Origin: Polymyxa betae
Lineage: Eukaryota > Endomyxa > Phytomyxea > Plasmodiophorida > Plasmodiophoridae
Direction of reading: 5' to 3'
Assembly (NCBI GenBank): GCA_003693705.1
Contig: RBZT01000286.1
Coordinates: forward strand, 62,001-126,000
Length of the DNA stretch: 64,000 bases
Shown here one piece after another: positions 1 through 11,689 of the stretch. The position numbers were made by a program, and so were the translations under genes. The number at the start of each line of letters is the position of its first letter. The first letter of the stretch is position 1. The notes below the pieces were generated by a model that saw nothing but the letters and a program-made list of their open reading frames with translations, did not search any database and was not told where the DNA came from.

Positions 1-3000
1 TCGTCCCAGACACACCTCGCCATTGGATTATTCAGGCTTTACAAAAGAACGCATTTAATGCGAATGCCGCTGTCGAATGGCTGTTTGCAAACACATCTAT
101 TCTTGAGGCCCTCGACAAAGTAACTGCCGCTTAAACGTCACCGTTGGGTGCTCATGCACTGTAGGAATACGAAACCAAGTGGAAATCAAGAAATTCGGTC
201 AATCTAGCAACTGAACCAGAGGATGTCGGTGATGACAATGTCTCCGAGTCCGATCTGTCCAGTTATGCAGCGATTCTTGATTTTGGGGACGCCTTGGCAA
301 CCGTTACCCAGATTGATGGCAACCTCGGCGAAGTCTGTATCTCGTTACCTCTCGAAGCTTCAGATTCAGGTTTACAGGTGATTTTATTCATTGATTCTCT
401 GCACCATCTTACTGTTAGCAGAATTTTGACAACAGTGGTTCTTTATTATGTCCTGTATCTGCTCTTGAATGGATTGACTCCTGGGTTGACGATCATATGC
501 CGAACGAAATCTCCAAACGGCGAAAGCTGGGGGCCCGGGGCTTGCTAACTGATACGTTTGTTGCGCTTGCAATTGTTTATGCTCGACGGGCAGTATTAAC
601 ATTAATGTATCTGGCTCTTCAACAGTCAACCAACGATTCTGAAGATTCCGACGAAGGATTATCTTTAGCCCATTTGAACCTAAAAGTAACCGATGTTATT
701 TCCATTTTAAAATTGATGGCGAATGATGTCCCGGGAGGATATATTCATGGAGGATCGAGCAATATTCAAGGCGGGTCCTCGATTTGGTACCTCTTAAGAG
801 CTCTCTCTCTGCACCCGAAATACGCTAGTGAAATGATGTCCTTTATAATTGATGACTGTATCTGGCACTTGCGAAAGGCATCATGCAGGGTTTTCGAAAC
901 CGCATCTGCCCATCCGTACCCAGATTCAGCGCAAACGAAAGAGGAGGTACCGCAATGTGTATCTCAGCTTGAGTGATTCCTGAACTTGAAATAGGTCTAT
1001 ATTGAAAATGCCAGCGAGCTGGTCGTGGAGTTTGACCGACGATCGCAACTCAAAGAAGGCCATGCAATGGTCTCATTTTGGTCCGACCCTGAATGCAGCC
1101 AGGAGATTGCAATCATGTCTGGTACCGGGTTTCAGTCACCAGAAAACCCGACCGGAAGTGGCTTTCGTTCTTTTATAGTGAGGTCGAATCGATTCTTCAT
1201 CACCTTTGGCAGTGGACAATCTCGTCCAAATGGCAAAGTATGTATCATGTGACCGCCATCTACATTTTATGATTGTTTATACATTCGCTTTAGGTGGAGT
1301 TTGGATATGCTCTTCGCGTACGTCCTGTTGGATATCGGTTTGAAGACGAAAGGGATATATTGAAGGCACCGCTTGGATGGCCTCTGTTATCGTTGCTAAC
1401 GAGTTCCGTTTTGGTGAACTCCTGTATAATGCATGACACCTCTCCCAATCTCATCGTTGCTATCATCCGATATCTGCGTTGTGCTAAGTCCCCATCCAAG
1501 GTTTATACTACCATGGCTCTTGAGAAACTATTGGTTGCATATTCCAATGCGTTGCCTTCATCCAAAGAAACCTTTCTGGAAGCGATCGGTGGAAAAGCGG
1601 CGATATCTCATCTGCAGACCATGCGCGACAAGATTCGCGACATGAATACCCGTGCACCTGCTGGATCGCTGTTTTCTCCGTTCCTGAAGGCGCTCGAAGA
1701 TCTTCTCAGGGCAGTACGGCTCATATTCCCCGCTGTTGCGTTCCAGACATGCGAAATTGAACTACCAACTCCAGCCTCATCTGTAGCGTCTATTAATCCT
1801 TGGGAAATACGCGCCCCTATTGGCAAATCTACTACTGTGGACATTGCCCGAGTAGAAGACGTTCTAAATGCATTACATGACGGTCGACGGTTACCTTCGC
1901 CTCAAGTAGTGGCGCTTGCGTATGAACATTTGAATAGTGAGTCTCGAGCTTTCGGTATGCATTTGTCGCCGATATGACTAATGCGTTTCAGGTGTTCAAC
2001 TGCTGCGTCTATGTCTTAAAGAACTTGAAACATCGATCAAGTTAAATAAGCAGGTTTCTAAATGGAAGGATGAGCGACGATTCTGGATGTCTATGGTCAA
2101 TACGTTCAAAGATGTCGATTATCTTGCTGATATTTTATTGATGCTCCGACGGTCGATGCTGGATTCTGCGTTTGAGCCAATGTGGTCACTTCGTCAGAAA
2201 GTAACTTCAAAGAAGATGTTCTCATACCGTAACTCACTTGCATGACTATAGGATTGGGAAGCCAGAGTTCGTGAGGCTCGTACATTTGCTGATTATGCTC
2301 TTTGCCTTCGTGAACTAGAAGAAGCTTTCCGATGGCGCGATGAGAAAGATGACAACCGTGAATCTGCTTTAGTGACATCCTGGCGCGCTTCGCGTCCGAA
2401 CTGGCTAAAGACGATCAGTACATTAGGAGAAGAGTCGTTACTGTCTCGAGTACAAGCCACATTACCTTCAGCCCAGGAAGCAGAAAGAGCAGCGTACTGG
2501 ACGTGTGATGCTAATGAGCAGCTGGTTGCCTATCTTGATGCTATGATTAGCGCCAACGCACGAAGACTGCGTTCGTTAACCTTCGTCGACATTACCGAGC
2601 CAAGATTGGTTGATTTTCAGATGTGGCCGGCCCTTCGTGGAATCCCACTTCAGCATTTGAGATCAAGATTTGCTGTCCTTAAGATGATTAATCAACTGGT
2701 TGCTGCCATTATGGTTCCTGTAGCTCCGCTGTGGAATATGGAATCAAGATCGTTGGGAACTCTACTGCGAAACTGTAAAAAACTGATATTCTTAGAGGTA
2801 TTTACAACAACTTTTTTGTTTTGTGTTTGCGCTTGGGTTTCCTGTATTGTTATACGTGGTTCGGTTGCACTGATTCTTGTATTTTTAGGCAAAGCTAGCA
2901 ATTCTGACGCAATCAGTGCAAAGAATGTACTCGAAAGAAAAGGATCCTCAAAATGTAGTTTTGAATCGACATGAGGCTGCCAAGGAACGCGCTCTAAAGC

Positions 3001-4361
3001 CATCATCGTCTCGCGTCTTAACACCTCTGATCCGTCATTCGATATTTTATCAGCTGTATTCACAGCTTCGCTTGGTGGACTCTGAAGTATTGCGACGAAA
3101 GGGTCAGGCATGGAGAGTGAAATTCGTTGGGGAACGGGGTCACGATGTTGGCGGCTTATTCAATGCATCTTTGAGTAACGTCTGCGACGAGCTCATGTCC
3201 ACACGCCTTCCACTCTTTATTCCTACGCCTAATGCCAAACATCGCATTGGAGAGCAACGAGAGAAATGGATGCCGAATCCGTCTGCAAATGATCCGCAGC
3301 ATCTGGCTTGGTTCGAATTCGTCGGAAGGCTAATGGGCATTGCTTGCTTGTCCCAAAACCGTACATTATCTATTGATCTGCCTTCGATCGTTTGGAAGAC
3401 TATCGTTCGAGAGAAGCTTAACTTATCTGATTTGAAGGCAATCGACTATTCGGTTCATCGCACAGTTCAGTTGATGCGACGGCCTGAAATCGAAAACATC
3501 AACGCTGAATCGTTCGAATTCGCTTTTGCGGATTTGTCATTCGCAATACCTTCGGCCACTGGCACTGAAATTGAACTCATTCCTGGTGGATCAGGGAAAG
3601 CTGTCACATGGCAGAACCGTCTCGAATATGCCGATGCTATCGAGAATTTTCGACTGCGGGAAACAGATGCTCAGATAGGGGCCATCTGTCGAGGATTATC
3701 GCAAATGCTGCCTTTGGATCTGCTCGTCCTGTTTACATGGCAGCAATTTGAAGTTCTGGTTTGTGGCTCACCAGATGTAGACATTCAACTTCTCAAAGAG
3801 AAAACGATTTACGCTGGAAACGTCAAAGAGAACGATACGCACATCCAAATGTTCTGGCGCGTGATTGAGTCATTCTCGGCAGCAGACCGAAGAGAATTTC
3901 TGCAGTTTGTATGGGGTCGCTCCCGTCTACCAACTACCAAGGTAATGATTTTTGCAAAGACGCTAGTTTGTTTCCTGTTCTCTTTTCATTCTCTGTGCGT
4001 TCTTGCTTGCTTAATGTGCCACTCACAGGTGGGATTCGGAAAGGATGCGTTTAAGATATCCGATCATTCGGCAGCGGTTCTTGCAAGTAGTTCGTCTTCA
4101 AATCCATTTGCTCATGATCCATACCTACCCGTGGCACATACATGTTTCTTTGCTTTAGAGCTCCCGCGCTATTCGTCAGATGCAGTTATGGCTGAGAAGC
4201 TTCTTTATGCAATCCATAATTGCAAAACGATTGATGCGGATACGACGCAAGAAAGCGCCATGAACCTTAACATGAACTGGTCCGATGGCGAATCGGATGA
4301 TGAGCAAGAAAACAGCAATAACGCAGCAAACGACGATAGCCAGGATGACCGCAAATCGTGA
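1..4361 (+). CDS. HERC1/HERC2-like HECT-domain E3 ubiquitin ligase, 3' part
   Basis: This is the C-terminal part of a large HECT E3 ligase; the 5' end lies left of the window. The first exon holds a UBA-like helix bundle (HWIIQALQKNAFNANAAVEW). A beta-sandwich region around 995-1330 (ELVVEFDRRS, YALRVRPVG) resembles modules found in HERC-type proteins. The HECT domain starts near 3060 (VKFVGERGHDVGG) and ends with the conserved active-site cysteine context HTCFFALELPRYSS, which takes ubiquitin from an E2. The acidic tail after NCKTIDAD resembles HERC2. By frame continuity the introns are 120-164, 378-421, 947-994, 1238-1293, 1937-1991, 2201-2251, 2798-2888 and 3942-4028. The last is 87 nt, in frame and free of stops. 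The stop is TGA at 4361. Family assignment is firm; the HERC subfamily is inferred from the C-terminus. Confidence 0.88.
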
Positions 4362-4930
4362 TTAATACATAGTAAATCTATTTCGTAACACAGCATCTGT
4401 AATGTTATTAAGACAACTAAGCTTCTCCCTACAGAAATTGGTGCATGGCTGAGATCACCCTTGTCATTCGAAGCATCGAATAATGATTCATTACTGAAAT
4501 ATCGTTCAGCAACTTGGGCCAGATCGGAGACGTTAAGGATTGAATGGAACGATGAAGAGGTCGAAATGTTCAAAGAATACAGAGATCACAGAATATACCC
4601 AGTACCTCCATACAGTCTAAACTCTGAACAATGCCGCTTTAAACAAAATACAATGAGAATGCAGATCTTAAAGTGCACAGATTGCCCGATTTTATTTTCA
4701 GTAATTGGTTAGTTGCCATTGGATGTCTGTATTATCTAATGCTTGGGACTGGCCAATGGTGCATATATGTACAACAACAGCCCATAACACGAATGATCTC
4801 CAGTCTCCTGGATCCATTATTAGGTAAACCGTCAAGCCAGCGACTTTCGTACAAATCTGTCCCTACTTCAATGGTGCGCATAATTTGCATTCTCCCTAAC
4901 TTGTATCCATGCCATGATCACTAATTTCCA
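4362..4930 (+). other. Possible 5' exons of the following gene, unresolved
   Basis: Two open stretches are visible. One around 4446-4712 contains an acidic segment (RIEWNDEEVEMFKEYRDH). One at 4673-4924 has a hydrophobic start (WLVAIGCLYYLML). Frame-compatible GT-AG pairs could join the second one to the 4931-5452 ORF: an intron at about 4874-4945, then a 50-nt intron ending at about 5020. That would give a longer protein with a membrane segment. No family resemblance supports one model over another. Confidence 0.25.
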
Positions 4931-5452
4931 ATGTCTGGCTCAGCAGTATCAGATTCCTCTGACAGCAGCTGTGGCGTGTGTTATGGCGTTCTGTACATAA
5001 CGCGAACCATGCTTGCTCAGCAGCGTGGTCCAAAATGCTTTGGCTACCTGGCTCCACCTGAGACCAATCCTGTTCGTAGAGATGCTGATGACGAGCTTCC
5101 TGAGCATCTTGACACTCTCGTTGTAATTGGTAAAGCATCAGTTATAAGTCCTATGCAAATTGGAAGCGTCTCTGGCATTCGATTTGTTGTTATATCGAAC
5201 CGTGAGGATGACGTTGCTCAAGACGTCATCAATGTGGACTGGAAAGAAGCCATTCAAAGGCAATTAACTCGTCAAAAAGAAGCCGCTGCAATGCTGGGTG
5301 AAAGAATGGTTTGGCAGTTATCTTCTTCAGGAATGGATTCGCTAAAGCAGCAGCTGGCTGCTTTCACACCTGCTGCTAAAGATTTTGCGCAAACTTATGT
5401 TCGAAAAATGAAATCGTTCTTCAATGGTGAACCTCCTAAAACTCGAGAATAA
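4931..5452 (+). CDS. Unrecognised protein, possibly the 3' end of a longer gene
   Basis: The open frame runs from ATG 4931 to TAA 5452 (173 residues if uninterrupted). The region after QRGPKCFGYLAPPE looks like genuine coding sequence: mixed hydrophobic strands (HLDTLVVIGKASVISP, GIRFVVISN) followed by a charged amphipathic helix (DWKEAIQRQLTRQKEAAAML) and a basic helical C-terminus (YVRKMKSFF). I do not recognise a family. The first ~30 residues are low-complexity Ser/Cys and may be intron sequence, since a canonical 50-nt intron ending at about 5020 would splice from upstream exons. It lies tail-to-tail with the RhoGEF gene, about 60 nt away. Confidence 0.45.
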   Translation: MSGSAVSDSSDSSCGVCYGVLYITRTMLAQQRGPKCFGYLAPPETNPVRRDADDELPEHLDTLVVIGKASVISPMQIGSVSGIRFVVISNREDDVAQDVINVDWKEAIQRQLTRQKEAAAMLGERMVWQLSSSGMDSLKQQLAAFTPAAKDFAQTYVRKMKSFFNGEPPKTRE

Positions 5453-5515
5453 CCCAATTCAGAGATAGCCAATTGAATCCAATAAATATTATTACAGCAT
5501 GTAGATTCATAGAGG

Positions 5516-7995
5516 CTATAACGACCCTCCATGACCGCAACGATCAATGCAAGCAGCTATACACCGAGATGCTTGGCGAAATACTGCAGATTGCTTCGGC
5601 GATGGACAGGATTCCATAACATCCAGCACTATTGGAAATAGCTGCAAACAAAACGAATCGATTCTCTCGCCTTCCTCTGTTTCACCAGATCTGCGAGAAC
5701 CTCCTCTTTGGCGATCCACATCAACAGGGTTAGGCGATACATCTCTTGACGAGGACGATCCCGAAAATTCGTCAGCTAAATCTTCCAACGTTGTTATAGA
5801 CCACGGATGGGATAGTCTATCAGTGCAATAAGCCAACAGCGCTACAATGAAACCTGTAAAGATGTCAGATGGCAGCTTCATGCAAAAGCTGTATCCAAAA
5901 GACCTGGGTTTCTAATGGCGACATCCTTTTTGCCTTTACTCAATGAGCGGTGTATCCTTTGAAGTGCTTTCAATGCCTCATCAGAGATCATATCGATTGT
6001 ATCGCTACCGAGGGATTTCCCGTACAACAACACCAAAGAATGTAAGGTCTTGATAGCTTCAGTATTTGGCTGAGCGCTCATAATATCGCGGTCGTTTTCC
6101 CGTTCTGCCGGGGGATGCGATGGAGTGGCTTTAGGAGAATTTGCTGGAGTTGAAGAAGGGGTCTGAGATTGAACCGACCGTTGCAAATCTCGCTCGAGTA
6201 AGTTTCTCATACGAACCGTCCCTGTCCGAAGCGTGGAATGATGCCGATCCTGTAAGGCATGAATGGCATCATCAACAACTGAATGCCATTCGTCTCGTTC
6301 TTGTCGATTTCTAAATTCGAGTTGAATCGAGCGGCGAGATCCAACAATATCAAGAAGAAATTCATCGCGCGCTTCATAAACCCGAGAACTGTCGGTATGT
6401 GCGAGTTCTAACATTCCCTTGTAACGATGTGAAGGCGTGCTCCATACTAAAAAAACTTCAGAAAACCTTAAACTACCATCGATATCCTTACGAATCATAT
6501 CGTTGAAGACAAAAACGTGCCGCGAATGTCGTCTAGATAGGGCCTTGTTGGAAGACGATCGCTTGATGACTACGCCATCTAAAAGCAGCTCGCGATCAGG
6601 CTTAATCAAAGGAGGCGCTCTTCCAGTAATCCGATTTTGCAATGACAGCAACTTAGTCAGATCTTCGACCCGTTTTTTGCTTTCGTTCAGATGATCAGCA
6701 ATTGCTCGTATCTTATCAACAGCTTGCTGAATGACGGCAAATGCCGTATGATCAGGTGGAGTATGTCGAGCCAATTCTTGTAGTAGTAGCAGATACCTGG
6801 GGATTCTCTGGATCGGTGATATCAGAACAGACGTCAGCTGAACGTTGGTAGACGCAATAAACTTGTTAAAATGTGCATGGTTATGCAGACTGCTTAAAAT
6901 TTGCAGACACCCATCGAACCCGTTCACGAATTCGCTATAAAGCTTGAATGCACCGGCGAATCTGACAAATGTTCCCGGGATGCAAGCACATTGAATAGCA
7001 CATGAGCATTCTTGCAAATCTGACAGTAATAGCCTGTTCAGGGCAGCAATGGAGGGCAAATTCGAGAAAATGGCGCAGGCCTGATCATCGGGAATAATTG
7101 CTTTAGAGCGTAATGGCTCCATGACATTCCGGACAATGCTCTCGAGCCCGGCAACGTACGTCTCCTCTGTAGCCACGATTTCACGTTCCACTTTATATCG
7201 AATTGATGCTTCAGCGCCACTTTGTACACTTCCAGCTGATGTACCGGTTTCTGGACGGTCCAGGACAGACAGTAGCAAAGGAATCGATTCGGCAGCAGTT
7301 TCTGCCTCGCAAAGCGGCAGCAAAAGCCTTAAAAGCATTGTAGAACGCGTCCGAACAGCAGCACTGGCATCAGCCAATGATCCGATTGCAAAGCGCATCA
7401 GCTCTTCTCCATATGGGACCAGAGCACTTAAGGGCATGCAATCGTTGCTTTTTGCAGCATGCGCGTAAAGCCGGCGTACAAAGCCTACCAGCGCGGTAAG
7501 CCAGCGTAATTTCAACCGGGGATCCAGCATTGACGTCAACAAGAACGCAGAGATCAACGTAGGAAATGGTAAGCGTGTCAGATGCTCGTGAAGAAGCAGA
7601 TCCAGCGCATGAGACCAACACTGCCTTATCTGAGGATTAGGATGAGCTAATCCTAATTTCGCAGATAGCAGGATTTGTTGATAGTGCTGTGCGGCGCGTT
7701 CCGATGCTTCTCCCAGCCAGATGGCAGCATCGCGTTTCGCCAGCGTTAAGATCTGCTGCAGGACCCCGATCTCGGGCAAATCGTCCGCTGCCCAGGTCGT
7801 CAATTCCATCAGCAGTTTACGCCCGAGTTCACTGTTTGCTTTCAGTACATCCATGATCGGTTTTGCCTGGCCCGAATGCCGCAACGCCTGGATCGCTGAG
7901 CTCCAGGCGCTATCATCGGCCTGGGTTCTCATCACTGTGGTTCTGGCCGTTCGACGATACGGCCCGAATCGACGCCCTGGTTCTGCAACCACCAT
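5516..7995 (-). CDS. RhoGEF with HEAT-like N-terminus, DH and PH domains
   Basis: This is a predicted guanine nucleotide exchange factor for Rho-family GTPases. The first ~300 residues are alternating leucine-rich helices (LLHEHLTRLPFPTLISAFLL, TRSTMLLRLLLPLCEAE) like HEAT or TOG repeats. A Dbl-homology domain follows, opening with REIVATEETYVAGLESIV and containing the CR3-like helix LTSVLISPIQRIPRYLLLLQ. Then comes a PH domain (LLLDGVVIKRSS, RHVFVFNDMI). A Ser/Pro linker and a helical tail finish the protein. A 50-nt intron at 5854-5903 restores the frame into a last exon ending at 5516. The start is uncertain: ATGs at 8040, 7995 and 7932 are all in frame. The HEAT-like plus DH-PH order is unusual to me. 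Confidence 0.82.
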
Positions 7996-8099
7996 CGTCA
8001 GAGACACATTCCAAATGATACAATGATGGGGGTCACACATGGTCGTCAGACAGATTCTCGTAGCGTTAGCTGACAGGGAATGAGGTTGCGCCCGATTGG

Positions 8100-8315
8100 A
8101 TGAGCGATGACGAAGGAAAGACAGATGACAAGACGACAGACGATGTCTTCGATGGCCTGATCCCATCCGCTGGTGGTCACAGGAAGTTTTCCAAATCTTT
8201 CTCGATATTTCCCACGATCCTTACTACGTACATGTTACTGGCTATTAACAGCCAGCAGGCCGATATGCAGGCTCATTGCATCAGAGTGCCAGAGGGTTTT
8301 GAGCTTGAGTATTAA
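8100..8315 (+). CDS. Small acidic hypothetical protein
   Basis: ATG 8100 opens a 71-residue frame with an acidic, Asp/Thr-rich start (MSDDEGKTDDKTTDDVFDG) and a short hydrophobic stretch (IFPTILTTYMLLAI). It is divergent from the RhoGEF gene, so the two would share a promoter of about 100 nt or less. I do not recognise it. It may be the first exon of a longer gene or chance coding. Confidence 0.3.
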   Translation: MSDDEGKTDDKTTDDVFDGLIPSAGGHRKFSKSFSIFPTILTTYMLLAINSQQADMQAHCIRVPEGFELEY

Positions 8316-8360
8316 ACGGTCCGCTAAAGTCTCTATTAAGATAATGAATGCTGCCATTCC

Positions 8361-8400
8361 AATATACAAAGATGGAATCAAATATACAAAGATGGAAGCA
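8361..8400. repeat. Tandem 20-nt duplication
   Basis: Two head-to-tail copies of a 20-nt unit beginning AATATACAAAGATGGAA sit at 8361-8380 and 8381-8400 and differ at one position. They lie in the AT-rich spacer upstream of the 8529 gene. Confidence 0.8.
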
Positions 8401-8436
8401 AATGATTCAGTTTGGCAATAAAATCCAGAACAGGTG

Positions 8437-8456
8437 TAGGGTTTAGGGTTTTAGGG
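8437..8456 (+). promoter_or_regulatory. Telobox-like TTTAGGG cluster
   Basis: Three consecutive TAGGG units with T-rich spacers occur about 75 nt upstream of the ATG at 8529. In plants the equivalent element (AAACCCTA, telobox) is a promoter site of growth and translation genes; a role here is inference. Similar sites occur at 25362-25371 and 58307-58315. Confidence 0.4.
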
Positions 8457-8528
8457 TCTTGAAACCGGAGAAGTAGAGGCCAGTGCCATAGCGGGATTCC
8501 ATTATTCGATGTAATCGCTAATCCGTCC

Positions 8529-10364
8529 ATGAATCACGATGGTTACTATCCAGCATATTCGACGAACGGCACTGAACTTGATCCCAATGCTGTCAACGAG
8601 CTCTTCGAAAACGTCGTGTATGGCGAAGGGATCGAGGTCTACGGTAGCGCTCAGCAACGACGTCTGGAAGCGGACAGGCGACGTTTAGGTCGGGATTTTT
8701 TTCTTTTAGACGTTTTATTGTTTTTATTGTCTATGGCTTCTTACATTGGTTTTAATGTAGAAATTGAACAAAGAGCAAAAGAGAATGCAGAGAAGAGGGC
8801 TCAGGCCGAGAAAGATCGTCAGTTCTTTGACACATTAATTCTATCGGGTCCCGATCGTCCTGTCTCGAAGCCTGATAAGAAGTCATTGCCTGCCAACACA
8901 TCACAACCGAGACCAGCCAAGATCCAGATTCCATTCACGGCCGCCGATCGTTCACGAATTCCTCGTAAAACTCGTCAGCAATGGCTGGATAAATTCCAGG
9001 CCGCTTGCGATGTCGCGTTTCCTGGAGCGTTGACAGCATTGGAGCCGTCATTGATTCTATCTCTTGAACAAAGTGTCTATCAGACGACGAAGACGGCTAC
9101 TGCCTATGTTGGTGCTTGGATGAACAAGATTCATGCAATGAAATCGGCACCTTGTTTAGCCTTGTTTTTATCGCCCGATTGTGTAAACAAGGCGTCATCT
9201 ATGCAGGGAAATCAGCATGATAATGGCGAAGCTAAGCACCAGGAGCCTGGGCCTTCGCTGCCATCGTCAACAAATGAGGAAACGGCGGCATCTGCCGATG
9301 ATCGTAATGGTGTCGAGGACAGTAAAATATCTGACCCGTTGCCTTCGGTATCGACGACGTTATTGCCAAATCCCGGGAAGGCATCTCTCCTGGGGAAGGA
9401 GCTCCCGTTTAGTCTATTCGGCTCAGATGATGAAGATGAAGCTGATGTTCTCACTGCTTTTCAACATGTAAAATTGCTTTAGGGCATTGCTTAGCTCCAA
9501 GTGACATTTGCTCATAGAACGATGATTGGATTGCTGAACTCCCGCTGGCAACCCATCATTCAGAGTCCAATGCCATCACTGATTCGGAATCGCCATCTGC
9601 ACCGCCTGATGTCAATAATGCACATCAATCTGAATCCGATCGTATCGGGAATGAACCTGCTCAATCAGATATTGATGTTGACCGTGTGGTAGCTGATAAT
9701 CATTCAATGTCGGATACAAGGTTGATGCTGTGTTCTGTTGCTATGAATCAATCGTGGTCTCAACCTCAACTCAGCTGTCCGAACGCACTCCAGAGCCGTG
9801 CTTCGAAGTCGTGCGAAGAACCGCTGCCAAATGGAGAAACTGAATCAAATAAAACAGAGATGGCAGATGATGCTAATAGCCATATGGTACATTTACATTC
9901 ACTTTCTGGATTTCTCTGATTGGTTGCGCCCGTTTAGTTGCCAGAAATCGATAATAATGATGTACAATGCGAACAACAAAGGCAGAATGGGAAAAGTTCT
10001 TCTAAGAAAAGAAGACAAACGGACAGGGCTTCTGATCAACCAGTAATATTGGGTCGTATTGTCTGAACTGTGTTAATCTGTGCCCGTTCAGGCATCGAAG
10101 AAACCAATGACGCGCTTCCACCCGGAATGCAAAACCTTCATCTGTGATGTGGTTGCTGCACATCTTCGTCTGCGCTTTGGAAGGGAATTATCCGGCAAAG
10201 ATGTGGTCTCTGTTCAATCTCGCATTGTGGGAAAGATCTTGTCGGATCCGAAGTGGACATTGGAACGTCTTCGCAAACATAAACGCAACATCGACGATCT
10301 CGCTGAACATTATGCTAATAGAATACGGCGTGAACGAAGATCTTCCAAGACTCAGCAATTGTAA
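8529..10364 (+). CDS. Unrecognised multi-exon protein, probably nuclear
   Basis: The gene starts at ATG 8529 and ends at TAA 10364. An intron at about 8690-8759 removes a hydrophobic frame and joins a charged coiled coil (EIEQRAKENAEKRAQAEKDR). Further frame-consistent introns lie near 9470-9514, 9720-9775, 9885-9939 and 10043-10090. The middle is acidic and Ser/Pro-rich (SDDEDEADVL, ESDRIGNEPAQSDIDVD). A Lys/Arg cluster (GKSSSKKRRQTDRA) looks like a nuclear localisation signal. The C-terminus is a helical basic domain (FGRELSGKDVVSVQSRIVGK, RLRKHKRNIDDLAEHYANRI). No known family comes to mind; a chromatin or transcription factor is only a guess. Confidence 0.6.
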
Positions 10365-10729
10365 ATACGTTCTGTAAATCGGTTTATCATGGTCGCCTAT
10401 CAGTATTGGCTCCTGCTGGTTCGTCGATTATCAATGCAGACTACTGATAGCTGGCTAATCATGTCTTTGATGGAGATCTTGACGATTCAGGGCCGTATTA
10501 AGACAGATGATACCTGGACTTTATCGGTTTAGTGGTTTCCAAAGTTTCATCTCAAGAACGGTACTGTCGCCTTAGATGGAACGTTTATACCATGCAAAAC
10601 CTGATGCCGGATGGCTTTGCTTTTCAATGTTTGAAAAGGCAAAAACGGCATGCTCTTTCGATTTGAAATTTGTTCATGATTTAGCCGGTTGGGAGAGAGA
10701 GCCCAGCATCAGATGCTCGAGCGTTTACA
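10365..10729. other. Spacer, no supported feature
   Basis: I see only short unconnected frames with no motif on either strand. The stretch separates the 8529 gene from the F-box remnants. Confidence 0.5.
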
Positions 10730-11492
10730 ATCTACATATCGCTGGCTTCATCTTTTGCAATTTTCACGAGCAGCTGTTTCTTTGGGATCAGCAGCCACAT
10801 TGAACGTAGCGTTGATGAGCAGATGAACGCATGGATGTGGCCGACGTGAGACCAGTCTCTTGAGCAGGAAATCGGTGAACTGTTCCGGCTGATAACGACG
10901 TCCGGTGATGTGATTGATGTCTGTAGAGAACATTCCCCAAGATCGTGTCCATCTGGAATCGAGAGATCGGATCGGGGCTGTCCAATCCATTGGCCGACCA
11001 ATTCCCAGATACGATCGCAGACTAGGATCTGGACCAGGGCCGATCTCTTCGCAATATGAATCAGTCGACGAATACGGCTGGCGGCGGAACGTCCAGATAC
11101 AAGGTAGAAATGCAGGCAGATATCTGGACCTAAATCACGTAATAATTGCAGGTTAAAGGTGGCAATTAGTGAGCGGATCCCGGTCGGATAACAGTTCGCT
11201 CGAGACCTATCAGGTCTTCAGGTGTGGCTTGTTTACGGACGAGGGCGGAGATCTGCGCGTCGTCACGAGCCAGCATGACCAGATGCTTGATGAGGTGCGT
11301 AGCGTGCTTCATATCCAGCTTGCAGGAAATGTCGGATCGGAATAGCAGATCTATACAGAAGGCCGTATGCAGGGCCTTATAGAGATGTTGTGATACAAAC
11401 GATAGGTGATGACGAGATTGAAGATCACATTGGATGGAGATCTCATAGAGAAAATCCTCAGGGAGATCATGGAGTGACTGCGACGCCGACAT
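10730..11492 (-). pseudogene. F-box protein pseudogene
   Basis: Reading right to left, an ORF from ATG 11492 opens with an F-box-like segment (LHDLPEDFLYEISIQCDLQS, then HHLSFVSQHLYKAL). In intact proteins this would bind SKP1 in an SCF ubiquitin ligase. A helical region follows, then a stop near 11166. Good-looking coding continues in another frame (RIRRLIHIAKRSALVQIL, about 11140-10990) and then shifts again (INHITGRRYQPEQFTDFLLK, HPCVHLLINATFNVAADPKE) down to about 10730. I found no canonical intron that joins these frames, so at least two frameshifts are implied. An intact gene with unusual splicing is the alternative. Confidence 0.5.
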
Positions 11493-11689
11493 CAGAGAGA
11501 GGGAGCTCGGTAGGAGGTATTGAAACCTGTGAATATCATGATCGCATGAATGCGCTCATGATTAAAATATATCGCAGGAGTTCACATGCAGATGGATGTT
11601 GTAGAGTATCGCGAGTTATCTGTTGATACAATTTGCTCTCTGTATTATTATCCAATCTACAGAAAACGTCCTCATTCGAATAGTCGTAC

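Noticed and set aside
4446-4481. Short frame MAEITLVIRS recalling the start of UPF0538 (C2orf76) proteins
   Set aside because: Only about ten residues match and the frame stops at once. Downstream frames do not continue the family.
8040-8166. RhoGEF start at the far upstream ATG (8166)
   Set aside because: The extra 42 residues are Arg/His/Ser-rich low-complexity and overlap the divergent 8100 frame. Later ATGs give a more reasonable N-terminus.
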